A stretch of 49,764 nucleotides of DNA from Streptomyces humidus (lineage in GTDB: Bacteria > Actinomycetota > Actinomycetes > Streptomycetales > Streptomycetaceae). The translations under genes were made by a program, and so were the position numbers. Positions 31,035 to 39,573 of this stretch are shown here, one piece after another. The notes beneath the pieces were generated by a model. That model searched no databases. It was given only the letters and a program-made list of their open reading frames with translations, and was not told where the DNA came from. The stretch's first letter is position 1. Each line of letters starts with the position of its first letter. The stretch covers positions 32,738 to 82,501 of the forward strand of contig NZ_BMTL01000040.1 of the NCBI RefSeq assembly GCF_014649655.1, read 5' to 3'.

Positions 31035-31628
31035 TCACCAGCCGGCCGAGGGTCCGGTCAGCTCCCTGACCGCCGGCCGCGCGGCGTCCAGCACGGTCAT
31101 GAACCAGGAGGAGAACGGGGCCTCGGCATGCCGTGCGGCCAGCTCGGCGGGCGTCACGTAGGCCGTGTCGCCGACCTCCTGCGCGTCCGGCCGCAGCGGA
31201 GCCTGCACCAGCCCGACGAACAGGTGGTTGTACTCCTGCTCCACCAGGCCGGAGTCCGGGTCCGGGTGGTTGTAGCGGACCGTGCCCGCCTCGGCGAGCA
31301 ACGACGGGGAGACGCCCAGCTCCTCGAACGTGCGCCGCGCCGCCGCCGCGAACGGCGCCTCGCCGGGATAGGGGTGACCGCAGCAGGTGTTCGACCACAC
31401 GCCGGGGGAGTGGTACTTGCCGAGCGCCCGCTGCTGCAGGAGCAGCCTGCCGCGTTCGTCGAACAGGAACACCGAGAACGCGCGGTGCAGTTGCCCCGGC
31501 GGCTGATGGGCGGCGAGCTTCTCCGCGGTGCCGATCGTGACGCCGTTCTCGTCGACCAGCTCCAGCAAGATCGCTTCAGCGGTGCCGTTCGACGAGTTGT
31601 GTGTCGCGGTGGCAGGTGTGATCGGCAT
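31035..31628 (-). CDS. idi: Isopentenyl-diphosphate delta-isomerase, type I
   Basis: A 197-residue Nudix-fold type I IPP isomerase, interconverting isopentenyl and dimethylallyl diphosphate. The catalytic Cys lies in WSNTCCGHPYPGE, the Nudix-related helix is AAARRTFEELGV and the catalytic Glu region is LVEQEYNHLFVG. ATG 31628 is chosen because AAGG then lies 6 bases upstream; an ATG two codons earlier is possible. It would balance the isoprenoid precursors needed by the hopanoid operon about 9.5 kb downstream, though it is transcribed separately. Confidence 0.95.
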   Translation of the reverse strand: MPITPATATHNSSNGTAEAILLELVDENGVTIGTAEKLAAHQPPGQLHRAFSVFLFDERGRLLLQQRALGKYHSPGVWSNTCCGHPYPGEAPFAAAARRTFEELGVSPSLLAEAGTVRYNHPDPDSGLVEQEYNHLFVGLVQAPLRPDAQEVGDTAYVTPAELAARHAEAPFSSWFMTVLDAARPAVRELTGPSAGW

Positions 31629-31817
31629 ACCCATCCTTAAGCATCGGTCCTCGCGTCCCCAGTCTGCCGTACGCGCCCGGCACTCCCGGCACTTCGCGCG
31701 AACGCGCGCATGTCCCGCGCGCGGCAGGAGACCCGGTAGCTGATCTTGCCCGGCGCGGGGGGCGGGGAACCGCCCGGAACGCCTGTGCGGATACGCCGTC
31801 GGGGAACGCGCGGACCT

Positions 31818-32759
31818 TCAGTGACAGAGCCGCGCCTCGTGCTCCGCGTGTCCGCCGGGCTCCAGCTGGAAGGTGCAGTGCTCCACGTCGAAGTGGTCGC
31901 CCAGACAGCCCTGGAGCTCGTGCAGCATCTTCTCGTGGCCGATCGCGTTCAGCGCGTCCGAGTCCACCACCACGTGCGCCGACAGCACCGGCATCCCCGA
32001 GGTGATCGTCCAGGCGTGCAGGTCGTGGACGTCCTGCACCCCGTCCAGGGCCAGGAGATGGGACCGCACCTCCGCCATGTCGACGTCCTTGGGGGCCGAC
32101 TCCAGCAGCACGTCGAGCGTCTCGCGCAGCAGCTTCACGGTCCGCGGCACGATCATCAGGCCGATGGCGAGCGAGGCGACCGGGTCCGCGGTCTGCCAGC
32201 CGGTGGTCAGGATCACCACCGCCGAGACGATCACCGCCACCGAGCCGAGCGCGTCCGCGGCCACCTCCAGGAACGCCCCGCGCACGTTCAGGCTGTCCGC
32301 CTGGCCGCGCATCAGCAGAGTGAGCGAGATCATGTTCGCGACCAGGCCGACCGCGCCGAACCAGATCATCAGCCCGGCCTCGGTGGGGGCCGGCGTGAGG
32401 AACCGCTGGACCGCCTCGTACAGGACGTAGCCGCCCACTCCGAGCAGCAGCAGACAGTTGGCGAGGGCGGCCAGGATCTCCGCGCGGGCCAGCCCGAAGG
32501 TGCGGTTGGCGCTCGGCGGCCGGTTGGCGAAGTGGATGGCGAGCAGCGCCATGCCCAGGCCCAGCGCGTCCGTCGCCATGTGCGCCGCGTCCGCGATCAG
32601 CGCGAGGGAGTCGGCGAGCAGCCCGCCGACGATCTCGACCGCCATGACGCCGAGCGTGATCGACAGGGCGACCCGCAGCCTGCCGCGGTACGCCGCCGCG
32701 GCCGTGCCGGTGGCCGGCGCGTGCGTGTGGGTGTGGCCGTGGTCGTGCCCAGCCCCCAT
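31818..32759 (-). CDS. Cation diffusion facilitator family metal exporter
   Basis: A 313-residue CDF transporter. A His-rich start (GHDHGHTHTHAP) precedes six membrane helices; the metal site pairs are visible in DSLALIADAAHMATDALGL (H-x3-D in helix 2) and EVAADALGSVAVI (helix 5). A cytoplasmic C-terminal domain follows (LLALDGVQDVHDLHAWTI). The signature suggests Zn/Co/Cd export by proton antiport. AAGGGG lies 8 bases before ATG 32759. The last residues are again His-rich (GGHAEHEARLCH). Confidence 0.93.
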   Translation of the reverse strand: MGAGHDHGHTHTHAPATGTAAAAYRGRLRVALSITLGVMAVEIVGGLLADSLALIADAAHMATDALGLGMALLAIHFANRPPSANRTFGLARAEILAALANCLLLLGVGGYVLYEAVQRFLTPAPTEAGLMIWFGAVGLVANMISLTLLMRGQADSLNVRGAFLEVAADALGSVAVIVSAVVILTTGWQTADPVASLAIGLMIVPRTVKLLRETLDVLLESAPKDVDMAEVRSHLLALDGVQDVHDLHAWTITSGMPVLSAHVVVDSDALNAIGHEKMLHELQGCLGDHFDVEHCTFQLEPGGHAEHEARLCH

Positions 32760-32857
32760 GGAAGCCGCCCCTTCGTGATCGGTCGTGTCCCGCCCTGGGC
32801 CACAGTCAACTACGGGTGGGGGGTATCCGGCAACGCGGCACTGAACACCGTTGTCAT

Positions 32858-32896
32858 GTGCCCTGACCTGCGGAAACGAACCGCAGGTCAGGGCAC
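32858..32896. terminator. Strong stem-loop terminator after galE
   Basis: GTGCCCTGACCTGCGG and its perfect complement CCGCAGGTCAGGGCAC enclose a 7-base loop AAACGAA: a 16-bp stem with no mismatch. It lies 14 bases after the galE stop and before the CDF exporter start on the same strand, so it separates the two transcripts. No U-tract follows. Confidence 0.9.
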
Positions 32897-32910
32897 CCTC
32901 ACCCTGGGCT

Positions 32911-33879
32911 TCAGGAGTGGTGCAACTGCCAGCCGCGCCAGGCCGAGTCGACCATGTCGCGCACGCCCTGCCGGGCCTTCCACCCGAGTTCCCGGGCCGC
33001 CAGCTCCGCCGAGGCCACCGCGCGCGGCGCGTCCCCGGGCCTGCGGTCCTCGACCACCGCGGGCCGGGTGTCGCCGGTGACCTCGCCGATGAGCGTGACC
33101 AGCTCGCGCACGGACACACCCTCACCGCGGCCGATGTTCACCGTGAGATCGCCCACCGTGTCCGGCGCGGACAGCCGCCGGGCCGCCGCGAGATGCGCGT
33201 CCGCCAGATCGGCGACGTGGATGTAGTCGCGGATGCAGGTGCCGTCCGGCGTGTCGTAGTCCGCGCCGAAGATGCGAGGGGCCTCGTCCCGGGTGAGCCG
33301 GTCGAAGACCATCGGGACGACGTTGAACACGCCGGTGTCGGCGAGTTCGGGCGCCGTCGCCCCGGCCACGTTGAAGTAGCGCAGACACGTGGTCGCGAAG
33401 CCGTGTGCCCGGCCCGCCGCCCGCACCAGCCACTCCCCGGCCAGCTTGGTCTCGCCGTACGGGTTCACCGGTGCGCACGGGGTGTCCTCCGTGATGAGGT
33501 CCACGTCCGGGTTGCCGTAGACGGCCGCGGAGGAGGAGAACAGGAACCGCTGGACCCCGGCCCCGGCGACCGCGTCGAGCAGGTCGGCGAGACCGCCGAC
33601 GTTGTCCCGGTAGTAGCGGGTGGGCCGCGCAACCGACTCGCCGACCTGCTTGTGCGCGGCCAGGTGCACCACGCCCGTCACGGAGTGCTCGGCGAGGACG
33701 CGCTCGACCAGGCCGGTGTCGAGGGCCGAGCCCCGCACGAACGGGACGTCCGGCCCGAGCCGCGCGGCCGTGCCCGTGGAGAGGTCGTCCAGAACGACGA
33801 CGCGCTCCCCGGCGCCGGTCATGGACCGTGCCACATGCGCCCCTATGTATCCGGCTCCGCCGGTGATCAGCCATGTCAT
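32911..33879 (-). CDS. galE: UDP-glucose 4-epimerase
   Basis: A 322-residue extended short-chain dehydrogenase. NAD-binding GGAGYIGAHVARSM is at the N-terminus, the active-site Ser-Ser-Ser region is FLFSSSAAVYG, and NPYGETK holds the catalytic Tyr and Lys. PDGTCIRDYIHVADLADAHL and the overall length are those of GalE, which interconverts UDP-glucose and UDP-galactose. ATG 33879 lies 7 bases after TAGGGT (minus strand) without a Shine-Dalgarno sequence, so it may be leaderless. It is divergent from the phosphotransferase operon and could supply UDP-galactose to its glycosyltransferase. Confidence 0.93.
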   Translation of the reverse strand: MTWLITGGAGYIGAHVARSMTGAGERVVVLDDLSTGTAARLGPDVPFVRGSALDTGLVERVLAEHSVTGVVHLAAHKQVGESVARPTRYYRDNVGGLADLLDAVAGAGVQRFLFSSSAAVYGNPDVDLITEDTPCAPVNPYGETKLAGEWLVRAAGRAHGFATTCLRYFNVAGATAPELADTGVFNVVPMVFDRLTRDEAPRIFGADYDTPDGTCIRDYIHVADLADAHLAAARRLSAPDTVGDLTVNIGRGEGVSVRELVTLIGEVTGDTRPAVVEDRRPGDAPRAVASAELAARELGWKARQGVRDMVDSAWRGWQLHHS

Positions 33880-34209
33880 GCCTGAGACCCTATGCCGAGA
33901 GGCGGGGACCCCCGCGCGGTCGGCGATGTCGGTGATGTCGGCGATATCGGATCTGTGCGGCACGGTTTGTCGGCCGGGCCGCCGATCACCGATGATGATC
34001 TCGGCACAGGCCGGTTCGAGCCGGGCCGTCGGACCACGTGGATCGAGCCCGAACGGGCGGTGAACGCGGGCCTCCCGGCATCCGATAGCCTCTGCCGACA
34101 TGCCGCCCGCCCGGCGCGGCCACCGGTGAGACCGCCGGTGCGGCCAAGGGGCCGCCCCCCATTGTGTACATGACCGGCGCGTATGCGCCGGACCAGGGAG
34201 TGAGTTCGG
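33880..34209. other. Intergenic region with a 9-bp microrepeat
   Basis: A 330-base gap between divergent galE and the DUF5941-type gene. Three 9-bp units (TCGGCGATG, TCGGTGATG, TCGGCGATA) run from 33920 to 33946. The galE frame stays open here and would read Asp-Ile-Ala/Thr repeats, but no credible upstream start exists. Promoter hexamers for the rightward operon could not be fixed. Confidence 0.55.
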
Positions 34210-36039
34210 TTGTCGACCGCCATCCTCACCGGCTCGCCGGTCCCCGGATCGTCGATCGAGGGCGATCTGCGGTCCCTCGGCTTCGACGTCCGGACCGCCT
34301 CCGACGCCGGTGACGCCGAGGCCCTCCTCGCCGCCGTCCCCGGCGACGAGCGCGTCGCCGTCGTGGACGCCCGCTTCGTGGGCCACGGACACGCGCTGCG
34401 CCTCGGCCTCACCGACCCCCGCTTCGCGCTCGCCGCGATCCCGGGCGCGGTGACCGCGCAGCCGGCCGGCCGGCCGGCCCTGACCCGCGCGATGGCCCGG
34501 GAGAGTTCCGCTCCCGGCGGCGCAGCTCCCGGCGGCGCCCCCGCGCTGGCCACGTCGAGCGTGCAGGACGTCGACAGCCTCGCCGACCGCGTCGTCGCCT
34601 CCCTCGACGCCGACGGCGCCGACGTGCACCGCCCCGAGCTGGGCAGCCTGGTCGCCGAGGTACCCGCCGACCCGCAGGCCCGCAACGAGGCACGGCAGGC
34701 CGTCGCCGCCGTGGACGACGAGGCCGTCCGGCTGAAGTCGGCCGTCAAAGCCCGCGACGGTTTCTTCACCACCCACTTCATCAGCCCGTACTCGCGCTAC
34801 CTCGCCCGCTGGTGCGCCCGCCGCGGCCTCACCCCGAACCAGGTCACCACCGCCTCGCTGATCACCGCGCTGATCGCGGCGGCCTGCGCGGCCACCGGCA
34901 CCCGGGGCGGCTTCGTCGCGGCCGGCGTCCTGCTGATCGCGTCGTTCGTCCTGGACTGCACCGACGGCCAGCTCGCCCGGTACTCCCTCCAGTACTCCAC
35001 CCTCGGCGCCTGGCTCGACGCCACCTTCGACCGCGCCAAGGAGTACGCCTACTACGCGGGTCTCGCGCTCGGCGCCGCCCGCGGCGGCGACGACGTGTGG
35101 GCCCTGGCGCTCGGCGCCATGGTCCTGCAGACCTGCCGGCACGTCGTGGACTTCTCCTTCAACGAGGCCAACCACGACGCCACCGCCAACACCAGCCCCA
35201 CCGCCGCCCTCTCCGACAAGCTCGACAGCGTCGGCTGGACCGTCTGGGTGCGGCGGATGATAGTCCTGCCCATCGGTGAACGATGGGCCATGATCGCCGT
35301 TCTCACCGCCGCGACGACGCCGCGCATCACCTTCTACGCGCTGCTGATCGGCTGCGCCTTCGCGGCGACGTACACCACGGCCGGGCGGGTCCTGCGCTCA
35401 CTGACCCGCAAGGCCCGGCGCACCGACCGGGCGGCGCAGGCGCTGGCGGACCTCGCGGACAGCGGCCCCCTCACGGAACTGCTGGCCCGCAGGGTCCCGG
35501 CCGGCCTCCGCATCCCGGCGCCGCTCAGCGCGCTCGCCGGTGTCGTCCTGCTGGTGCTCGCGGCCGCGTTCGACGGACCGGGTTTCTCGCTCCTGCTGGC
35601 CGCCGTCCTGTACGTCCTGCTGTGCGCCGAAGCCGTCGCCCGCCCCCTCAAGGGCGCCCTCGACTGGCTGGTCCCGCCGCTCTTCCGGGCCGGCGAGTAC
35701 TGCACGGTCCTGATCCTCGCGGCCAAGGCCGGGGCCGACGGAGCCCTTCCCGCGGCTTTCGGACTGGTCGCCGCCGTCGCCTACCATCACTACGACACGG
35801 TGTACCGCATCCGCGGCGACGCCGGAGCGCCGCCGGCCTGGCTGGTGCGGGCGATCGGGGGCCAGGACGGGCGCACGCTGCTCGTCGCCGTGCTGGCCGT
35901 GGTGCTCACCGCTTCGCAGTTCACGGTCGCGCTCACGGTCGTCGCCGTGGCCGTCGCCGTCGTGGTGCTCGTCGAGAGCATCCGCTTCTGGGTGTCCGCA
36001 GGGGCCCCCGCCGTACACGATGAAGGAGAACCCGCATGA
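34210..36039 (+). CDS. DUF5941-type membrane protein with CDP-alcohol phosphotransferase domain
   Basis: A 609-residue membrane protein. Residues 1-150 are soluble and degenerate. About 175-400 is a CDP-alcohol phosphotransferase domain with the full motif D249-x2-D252-G-x2-A-R-x8-G-x3-D270-x3-D274. The rest is a further membrane domain that I associate with DUF5941. The enzyme would transfer a phospho-alcohol from a CDP-linked donor to an acceptor. The linker KARDGFFTTHFISPYSRYL before LTPNQVT resembles the junction of bifunctional inositol-phosphate cytidylyltransferase/DIPP synthases. TTG 34210 has GGGAG 9 bases upstream. It overlaps the next gene by ATGA, so translation is coupled. Confidence 0.87.
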   Translation: MSTAILTGSPVPGSSIEGDLRSLGFDVRTASDAGDAEALLAAVPGDERVAVVDARFVGHGHALRLGLTDPRFALAAIPGAVTAQPAGRPALTRAMARESSAPGGAAPGGAPALATSSVQDVDSLADRVVASLDADGADVHRPELGSLVAEVPADPQARNEARQAVAAVDDEAVRLKSAVKARDGFFTTHFISPYSRYLARWCARRGLTPNQVTTASLITALIAAACAATGTRGGFVAAGVLLIASFVLDCTDGQLARYSLQYSTLGAWLDATFDRAKEYAYYAGLALGAARGGDDVWALALGAMVLQTCRHVVDFSFNEANHDATANTSPTAALSDKLDSVGWTVWVRRMIVLPIGERWAMIAVLTAATTPRITFYALLIGCAFAATYTTAGRVLRSLTRKARRTDRAAQALADLADSGPLTELLARRVPAGLRIPAPLSALAGVVLLVLAAAFDGPGFSLLLAAVLYVLLCAEAVARPLKGALDWLVPPLFRAGEYCTVLILAAKAGADGALPAAFGLVAAVAYHHYDTVYRIRGDAGAPPAWLVRAIGGQDGRTLLVAVLAVVLTASQFTVALTVVAVAVAVVVLVESIRFWVSAGAPAVHDEGEPA

Positions 36040-36788
36040 TCGGCCTCGTGCTGGCGGCCGGCGCCGGACGGCGTCTGCGCCCCTACACCGACAGCCTGCC
36101 GAAGGCGCTGGTGCCGGTGGGGCCCGCGGGCATAGAGGGCGAGCCCACGGTGCTCGACCTGACGCTCGGCAACTTCGCCGAGATCGGTCTGACCGAGGTC
36201 GCGGTGATCGTCGGCTACCGCAAGGAGGCCGTGTACGAGCGCAAGGCGGCGCTGGAGGCCAAGTACGGCCTCAGGCTCACCCTCATCGACAACGACAAGG
36301 CCGAGGAGTGGAACAACGCCTACTCCCTGTGGTGCGGCCGTGACGCCCTCAAGGACGGCGTGATCCTCGCCAACGGCGACACCGTGCACCCCGTCTCCGT
36401 GGAGAGGACGCTGCTCGCCGCGCGCGGCGAGGGCAGGAGGATCATCCTCGCGCTGGACACCGTGAAGTCCCTCGCCGACGAGGAGATGAAGGTCGTCGTC
36501 GACCCCGGCAAGGGCATGACGAAGATCACCAAGCTGATGGACCCGGCCGAGGCCACCGGCGAGTACATCGGCGTCACCCTCATCGAGGGCGACGCCGCCC
36601 CGGAACTGGCCGACGCGCTCAGGACCGTCTGGGAGACCGACCCGCAGCAGTTCTACGAGCACGGTTACCAGGAACTGGTGAACCGCGGCTTCCGTATCGA
36701 CGTGGCGCCGATCGGCGACGTCGCGTGGGTCGAGATCGACAACCACGACGACCTCGCCCGCGGACGGGAGATCGCGTGCCAGTACTGA
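36036..36788 (+). CDS. Nucleotidyltransferase (phosphocholine/inositol-phosphate cytidylyltransferase-like)
   Basis: A 250-residue sugar-nucleotidyltransferase-fold enzyme. The N-terminal LAAGAGRRLRPYTDSLPKAL holds the nucleotide loop and Lys23; the metal-binding Asp pair is D115 (ANGDT) and the EIDNHDD near the C-terminus. It is closest in style to LicC-like phosphocholine and inositol-1-phosphate cytidylyltransferases. Between two CDP-alcohol phosphotransferases it most simply makes the CDP-activated donor. The substrate phosphate ester is not identifiable; glycerol-1-phosphate from the next enzyme is a candidate. The ATG overlaps the upstream stop. Confidence 0.88.
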   Translation: MIGLVLAAGAGRRLRPYTDSLPKALVPVGPAGIEGEPTVLDLTLGNFAEIGLTEVAVIVGYRKEAVYERKAALEAKYGLRLTLIDNDKAEEWNNAYSLWCGRDALKDGVILANGDTVHPVSVERTLLAARGEGRRIILALDTVKSLADEEMKVVVDPGKGMTKITKLMDPAEATGEYIGVTLIEGDAAPELADALRTVWETDPQQFYEHGYQELVNRGFRIDVAPIGDVAWVEIDNHDDLARGREIACQY

Positions 36789-37837
36789 CCCGGCTGATCC
36801 CCTCGCCCGTCGTCGTCGACATCCGCCCGGGTGCCCTCGACGACCTGGTCGGCGTCCTCGCCGACGAGCGCATCTCGCACTCGGGCAAGCTCGCGATCGC
36901 CGTCAGCGGCGGCTCGGGCGCCCGGCTGCGCGAGCGCCTCACCCCGGCCCTGCCCGGCGCCACCTGGTACGAGGTGGGCGGCGGCACCCTCGACGACGCC
37001 GTCCGGCTGGCCGGCGACATAAAGGCCGGCCGCTACGACGCCGTCGTGGGCCTGGGCGGCGGCAAGATCATCGACTGCGCCAAGTTCGCCGCGGCGCGGG
37101 TGGGTCTTCCGCTCGTCGCCGTGCCGACCAACCTCGCGCACGACGGCCTGTGCTCGCCGGTGGCCACCCTCGACAACGACGCGGGTCGGGGCTCCTACGG
37201 CGTCCCGAACCCGATCGCCGTCGTCATCGACCTGGACGTCATCCGCGAGGCCCCGGTGCGGTTCGTGCGCGCCGGCATCGGCGACGCGGTGTCGAACATC
37301 TCGGCCATCGCGGACTGGGAGCTGGCCAACCGGGTCAAGGGCGAGAAGATCGACGGTCTGGCCGCCGCGATCGCCCGCCAGGCCGGTGAGGCGGTGCTCA
37401 GGCACCCGGGCGGCATCCAGGACACCGACTTCCTCCAGGTCCTGGCCGAGGCGCTGGTGCTCAGCGGCATCGCCATGTCGGTGTCGGGCGATTCCCGCCC
37501 GTCCTCCGGCGCCTGCCACGAGATCAACCACGCCTTCGACCTGCTCTTCCCCAGACGGGCGGCCGCCCACGGCGAGCAGTGCGGCCTGGGCGCGGCCTTC
37601 GCGATGTACCTGCGCGGAGCCGTCGAGGAGTCGGCCTACATGGCGCAGGTGCTGCGCCGGCACGGACTGCCGGTCCTGCCCGAGGACATCGGCTTCACGG
37701 CGGACGAGTTCGTCCGGGCCGTGGAGTTCGCCCCGGAGACCCGGCCCGGCCGCTACACGATCCTCGAACACCTCGACCTCAAGACCGAACAGATCAAGGA
37801 CGTCTACGCCGACTATGTCAAGGCCATCGGTAGCTGA
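36776..37837 (+). CDS. Glycerol-1-phosphate dehydrogenase-like (iron-containing alcohol dehydrogenase superfamily)
   Basis: A 353-residue protein whose motifs follow the EgsA/AraM sn-glycerol-1-phosphate dehydrogenases: GGGKIIDCAKFAA (94-106), PTNLAHDGLCSP (118-128), GIGDAVSNISAIADWELA with D170, CHEINH with H248 and H252, and AAAHGEQ with H265. D170, one of the CHEINH His residues and H265 are the expected metal ligands. These enzymes reduce dihydroxyacetone phosphate to sn-glycerol-1-phosphate, the enantiomer used by archaea and by a few bacteria. GTG 36776 has GGGAG 5 bases upstream and overlaps the previous gene by 13 bases. Substrate is inferred; a polyol dehydrogenase is possible. Confidence 0.82.
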   Translation: MPVLTRLIPSPVVVDIRPGALDDLVGVLADERISHSGKLAIAVSGGSGARLRERLTPALPGATWYEVGGGTLDDAVRLAGDIKAGRYDAVVGLGGGKIIDCAKFAAARVGLPLVAVPTNLAHDGLCSPVATLDNDAGRGSYGVPNPIAVVIDLDVIREAPVRFVRAGIGDAVSNISAIADWELANRVKGEKIDGLAAAIARQAGEAVLRHPGGIQDTDFLQVLAEALVLSGIAMSVSGDSRPSSGACHEINHAFDLLFPRRAAAHGEQCGLGAAFAMYLRGAVEESAYMAQVLRRHGLPVLPEDIGFTADEFVRAVEFAPETRPGRYTILEHLDLKTEQIKDVYADYVKAIGS

Positions 37838-38594
37838 ACTCAGACCGGTCGTCCACCCTCCGGGGGTGAAGGACCGGCGCAGCGGTGAGCACTGGATGGG
37901 ACGCCTCTACATGCGCGAGGTGTCCCTGCGGGTGGACCGCTACCTGGTGAACACCAGGGTCACGCCCAACCAGCTCACGTATCTGATGACCGTCTTCGGC
38001 GTCCTCGCCGCCCCGGCCCTGCTGGTGCCGGGCATCGCGGGAGCCGTGCTCGGCGTGGTGTGCGTGCAGATGTACCTGCTGCTGGACTGCGTGGACGGCG
38101 AGATAGCGCGCTGGAAGAAGCAGTACTCCCTCAACGGCGTCTACCTGGACCGCGTCGGCGCCTACCTCACCGACGCCGCCGTCCTCGTCGGCTTCGGACT
38201 GCGCGCCGCGGACCTGTGGGGCAGCGGGCGCATCGACTGGCTGTGGGCCTTCCTCGGCACGCTGGCCGCGCTCGGCGCGATCCTGATCAAGGCCGAGACC
38301 GACCTCGTCGCCGTCGCCCGCCACCAGAGCGGGAAGCCGCCGGTGCAGGAGGCCGCCTCGGAGATGCGCTCCTCCGGCATGGCGCTGGCCCGCAGGGCCG
38401 CCTCCCTGCTCAAGTTCCACCGCCTGATCCTCGGCATCGAGGCCTCCCTGCTGATCCTGGTCCTGGCGGTCGCCGACCAGGTCCGCGGCGACCTGTTCTT
38501 CTCCCGGCTCGGCGTCGCGGTCCTGGCCGGCATCGCGCTCGTGCAGACCCTGCTGCACCTGGTGTCGATCCTGGCGTCGAGCAGGCTGAAGTGA
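37815..38594 (+). CDS. CDP-alcohol phosphotransferase family protein with altered motif
   Basis: A 259-residue membrane protein with about six helices. The motif reads D91-x2-D94-G95-x2-A98-R99-x8-G108-x3-D112-x3-A116: the last Asp, regarded as the catalytic base in characterised members, is Ala. The first three metal-binding Asp residues are intact. It may use another base, have different chemistry, or work as a partner of the larger phosphotransferase at 34.2 kb. ATG 37815 overlaps the dehydrogenase gene by 23 bases and its end overlaps the glycosyltransferase start by GTGA. The N-terminal 25 residues are soluble. Confidence 0.85.
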   Translation: MSRPSVAELRPVVHPPGVKDRRSGEHWMGRLYMREVSLRVDRYLVNTRVTPNQLTYLMTVFGVLAAPALLVPGIAGAVLGVVCVQMYLLLDCVDGEIARWKKQYSLNGVYLDRVGAYLTDAAVLVGFGLRAADLWGSGRIDWLWAFLGTLAALGAILIKAETDLVAVARHQSGKPPVQEAASEMRSSGMALARRAASLLKFHRLILGIEASLLILVLAVADQVRGDLFFSRLGVAVLAGIALVQTLLHLVSILASSRLK

Positions 38595-39475
38595 GCGCGG
38601 CCCTCAAGGTCGGCGCGGTCGTCATCACCATGGGCGACCGCCCCGACGAGCTGCGCGCCCTGCTCGACTCGATAGCCGAGCAGGAAGGCGACCGCGTCGA
38701 GGTGGTGGTCGTCGGCAACGGCTCGCCCGTCCCGCCCGTCCCCGAGGGCGTCCGCACCGTCGAACTCCCCGAGAACCTCGGCATCCCCGGCGGCCGCAAC
38801 GTGGGCATCGAGGCCTTCGGCCCCGGCGGCCGCGACGTCGACGTCCTGCTGTTCCTGGACGACGACGGCCTCCTCGCCCGCCACGACACGGCCGAGCTGT
38901 GCCGCCGGGCCTTCGACGCCGATCCGAAGCTGGGCATCGTCAGCTTCCGCATCGCCGACCCGGACACCGGCGTCACCCAGCGTCGCCACGTGCCCCGGCT
39001 GCGCGCCTCCGACCCGATGCGCTCCTCCCGGGTCACCACGTTCCTCGGCGGTGCCAACGCCGTCCGCACGAAGGTCTTCGCCGAGGTCGGCGGGCTCCCG
39101 GACGAGTTCTTCTACGCCCATGAGGAGACCGACCTGGCCTGGCGGGCCCTCGACGCGGGCTGGATGATCGACTACCGGTCCGACATGGTGCTGCACCACC
39201 CGACGACGGCGCCCTCGCGGCACGCGGTCTACCACCGCATGGTGGCCCGCAACCGCGTCTGGCTGGCCCGCCGCAACCTTCCCGCCCCCCTGGTCCCGGT
39301 GTATCTCGGGGTCTGGCTGCTGCTCACCCTCGCCCGCCGCCCCTCGGGAGCCGCGCTCAGGGCGTGGTCCGGCGGTTTCCGGGAAGGGTGGACGACCGCG
39401 TGCGGACCGCGCAGGCCCATGAAGTGGCGAACGGTGTGGCGGCTCACCCGGCTGGGCCGGCCTCCGGTGATCTGA
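38591..39475 (+). CDS. GT2-family glycosyltransferase
   Basis: A 294-residue GT-A-fold enzyme. It starts KVGAVVITMGDRPDELRALLDSI, has ENLGIPGGRNVGIE (nucleotide-binding, rhamnosyltransferase-like), the metal-binding FLDDDG, and FYAHEETDLAWRALDAGW as the acceptor/ED motif. A hydrophobic segment near residue 240 (LVPVYLGVWLLLTLA) may anchor it to the membrane. It would add a sugar to the product of the phosphotransferases. GTG 38591 overlaps the preceding stop (GTGA), indicating translational coupling. Donor sugar unknown; UDP-galactose from the nearby galE product is possible. Confidence 0.9.
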   Translation: MSAALKVGAVVITMGDRPDELRALLDSIAEQEGDRVEVVVVGNGSPVPPVPEGVRTVELPENLGIPGGRNVGIEAFGPGGRDVDVLLFLDDDGLLARHDTAELCRRAFDADPKLGIVSFRIADPDTGVTQRRHVPRLRASDPMRSSRVTTFLGGANAVRTKVFAEVGGLPDEFFYAHEETDLAWRALDAGWMIDYRSDMVLHHPTTAPSRHAVYHRMVARNRVWLARRNLPAPLVPVYLGVWLLLTLARRPSGAALRAWSGGFREGWTTACGPRRPMKWRTVWRLTRLGRPPVI

Positions 39476-39573
39476 CAAGCTCGTTTCCGAGGGCGCCCGG
39501 GCCGTGCCGCGGGGCCCCGGATCGTGCCGGCCCCGCCAGGGGCGCACACCCCGAAGACGAAGGTTTCCTACTG

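Noticed and set aside
33880..34100. N-terminal extension of galE with Asp-Ile-Ala/Thr repeats
   Set aside because: The frame is open, but the GalE fold begins at the ATG at 33879, and the repeats come from a 9-bp microsatellite without an upstream start signal.
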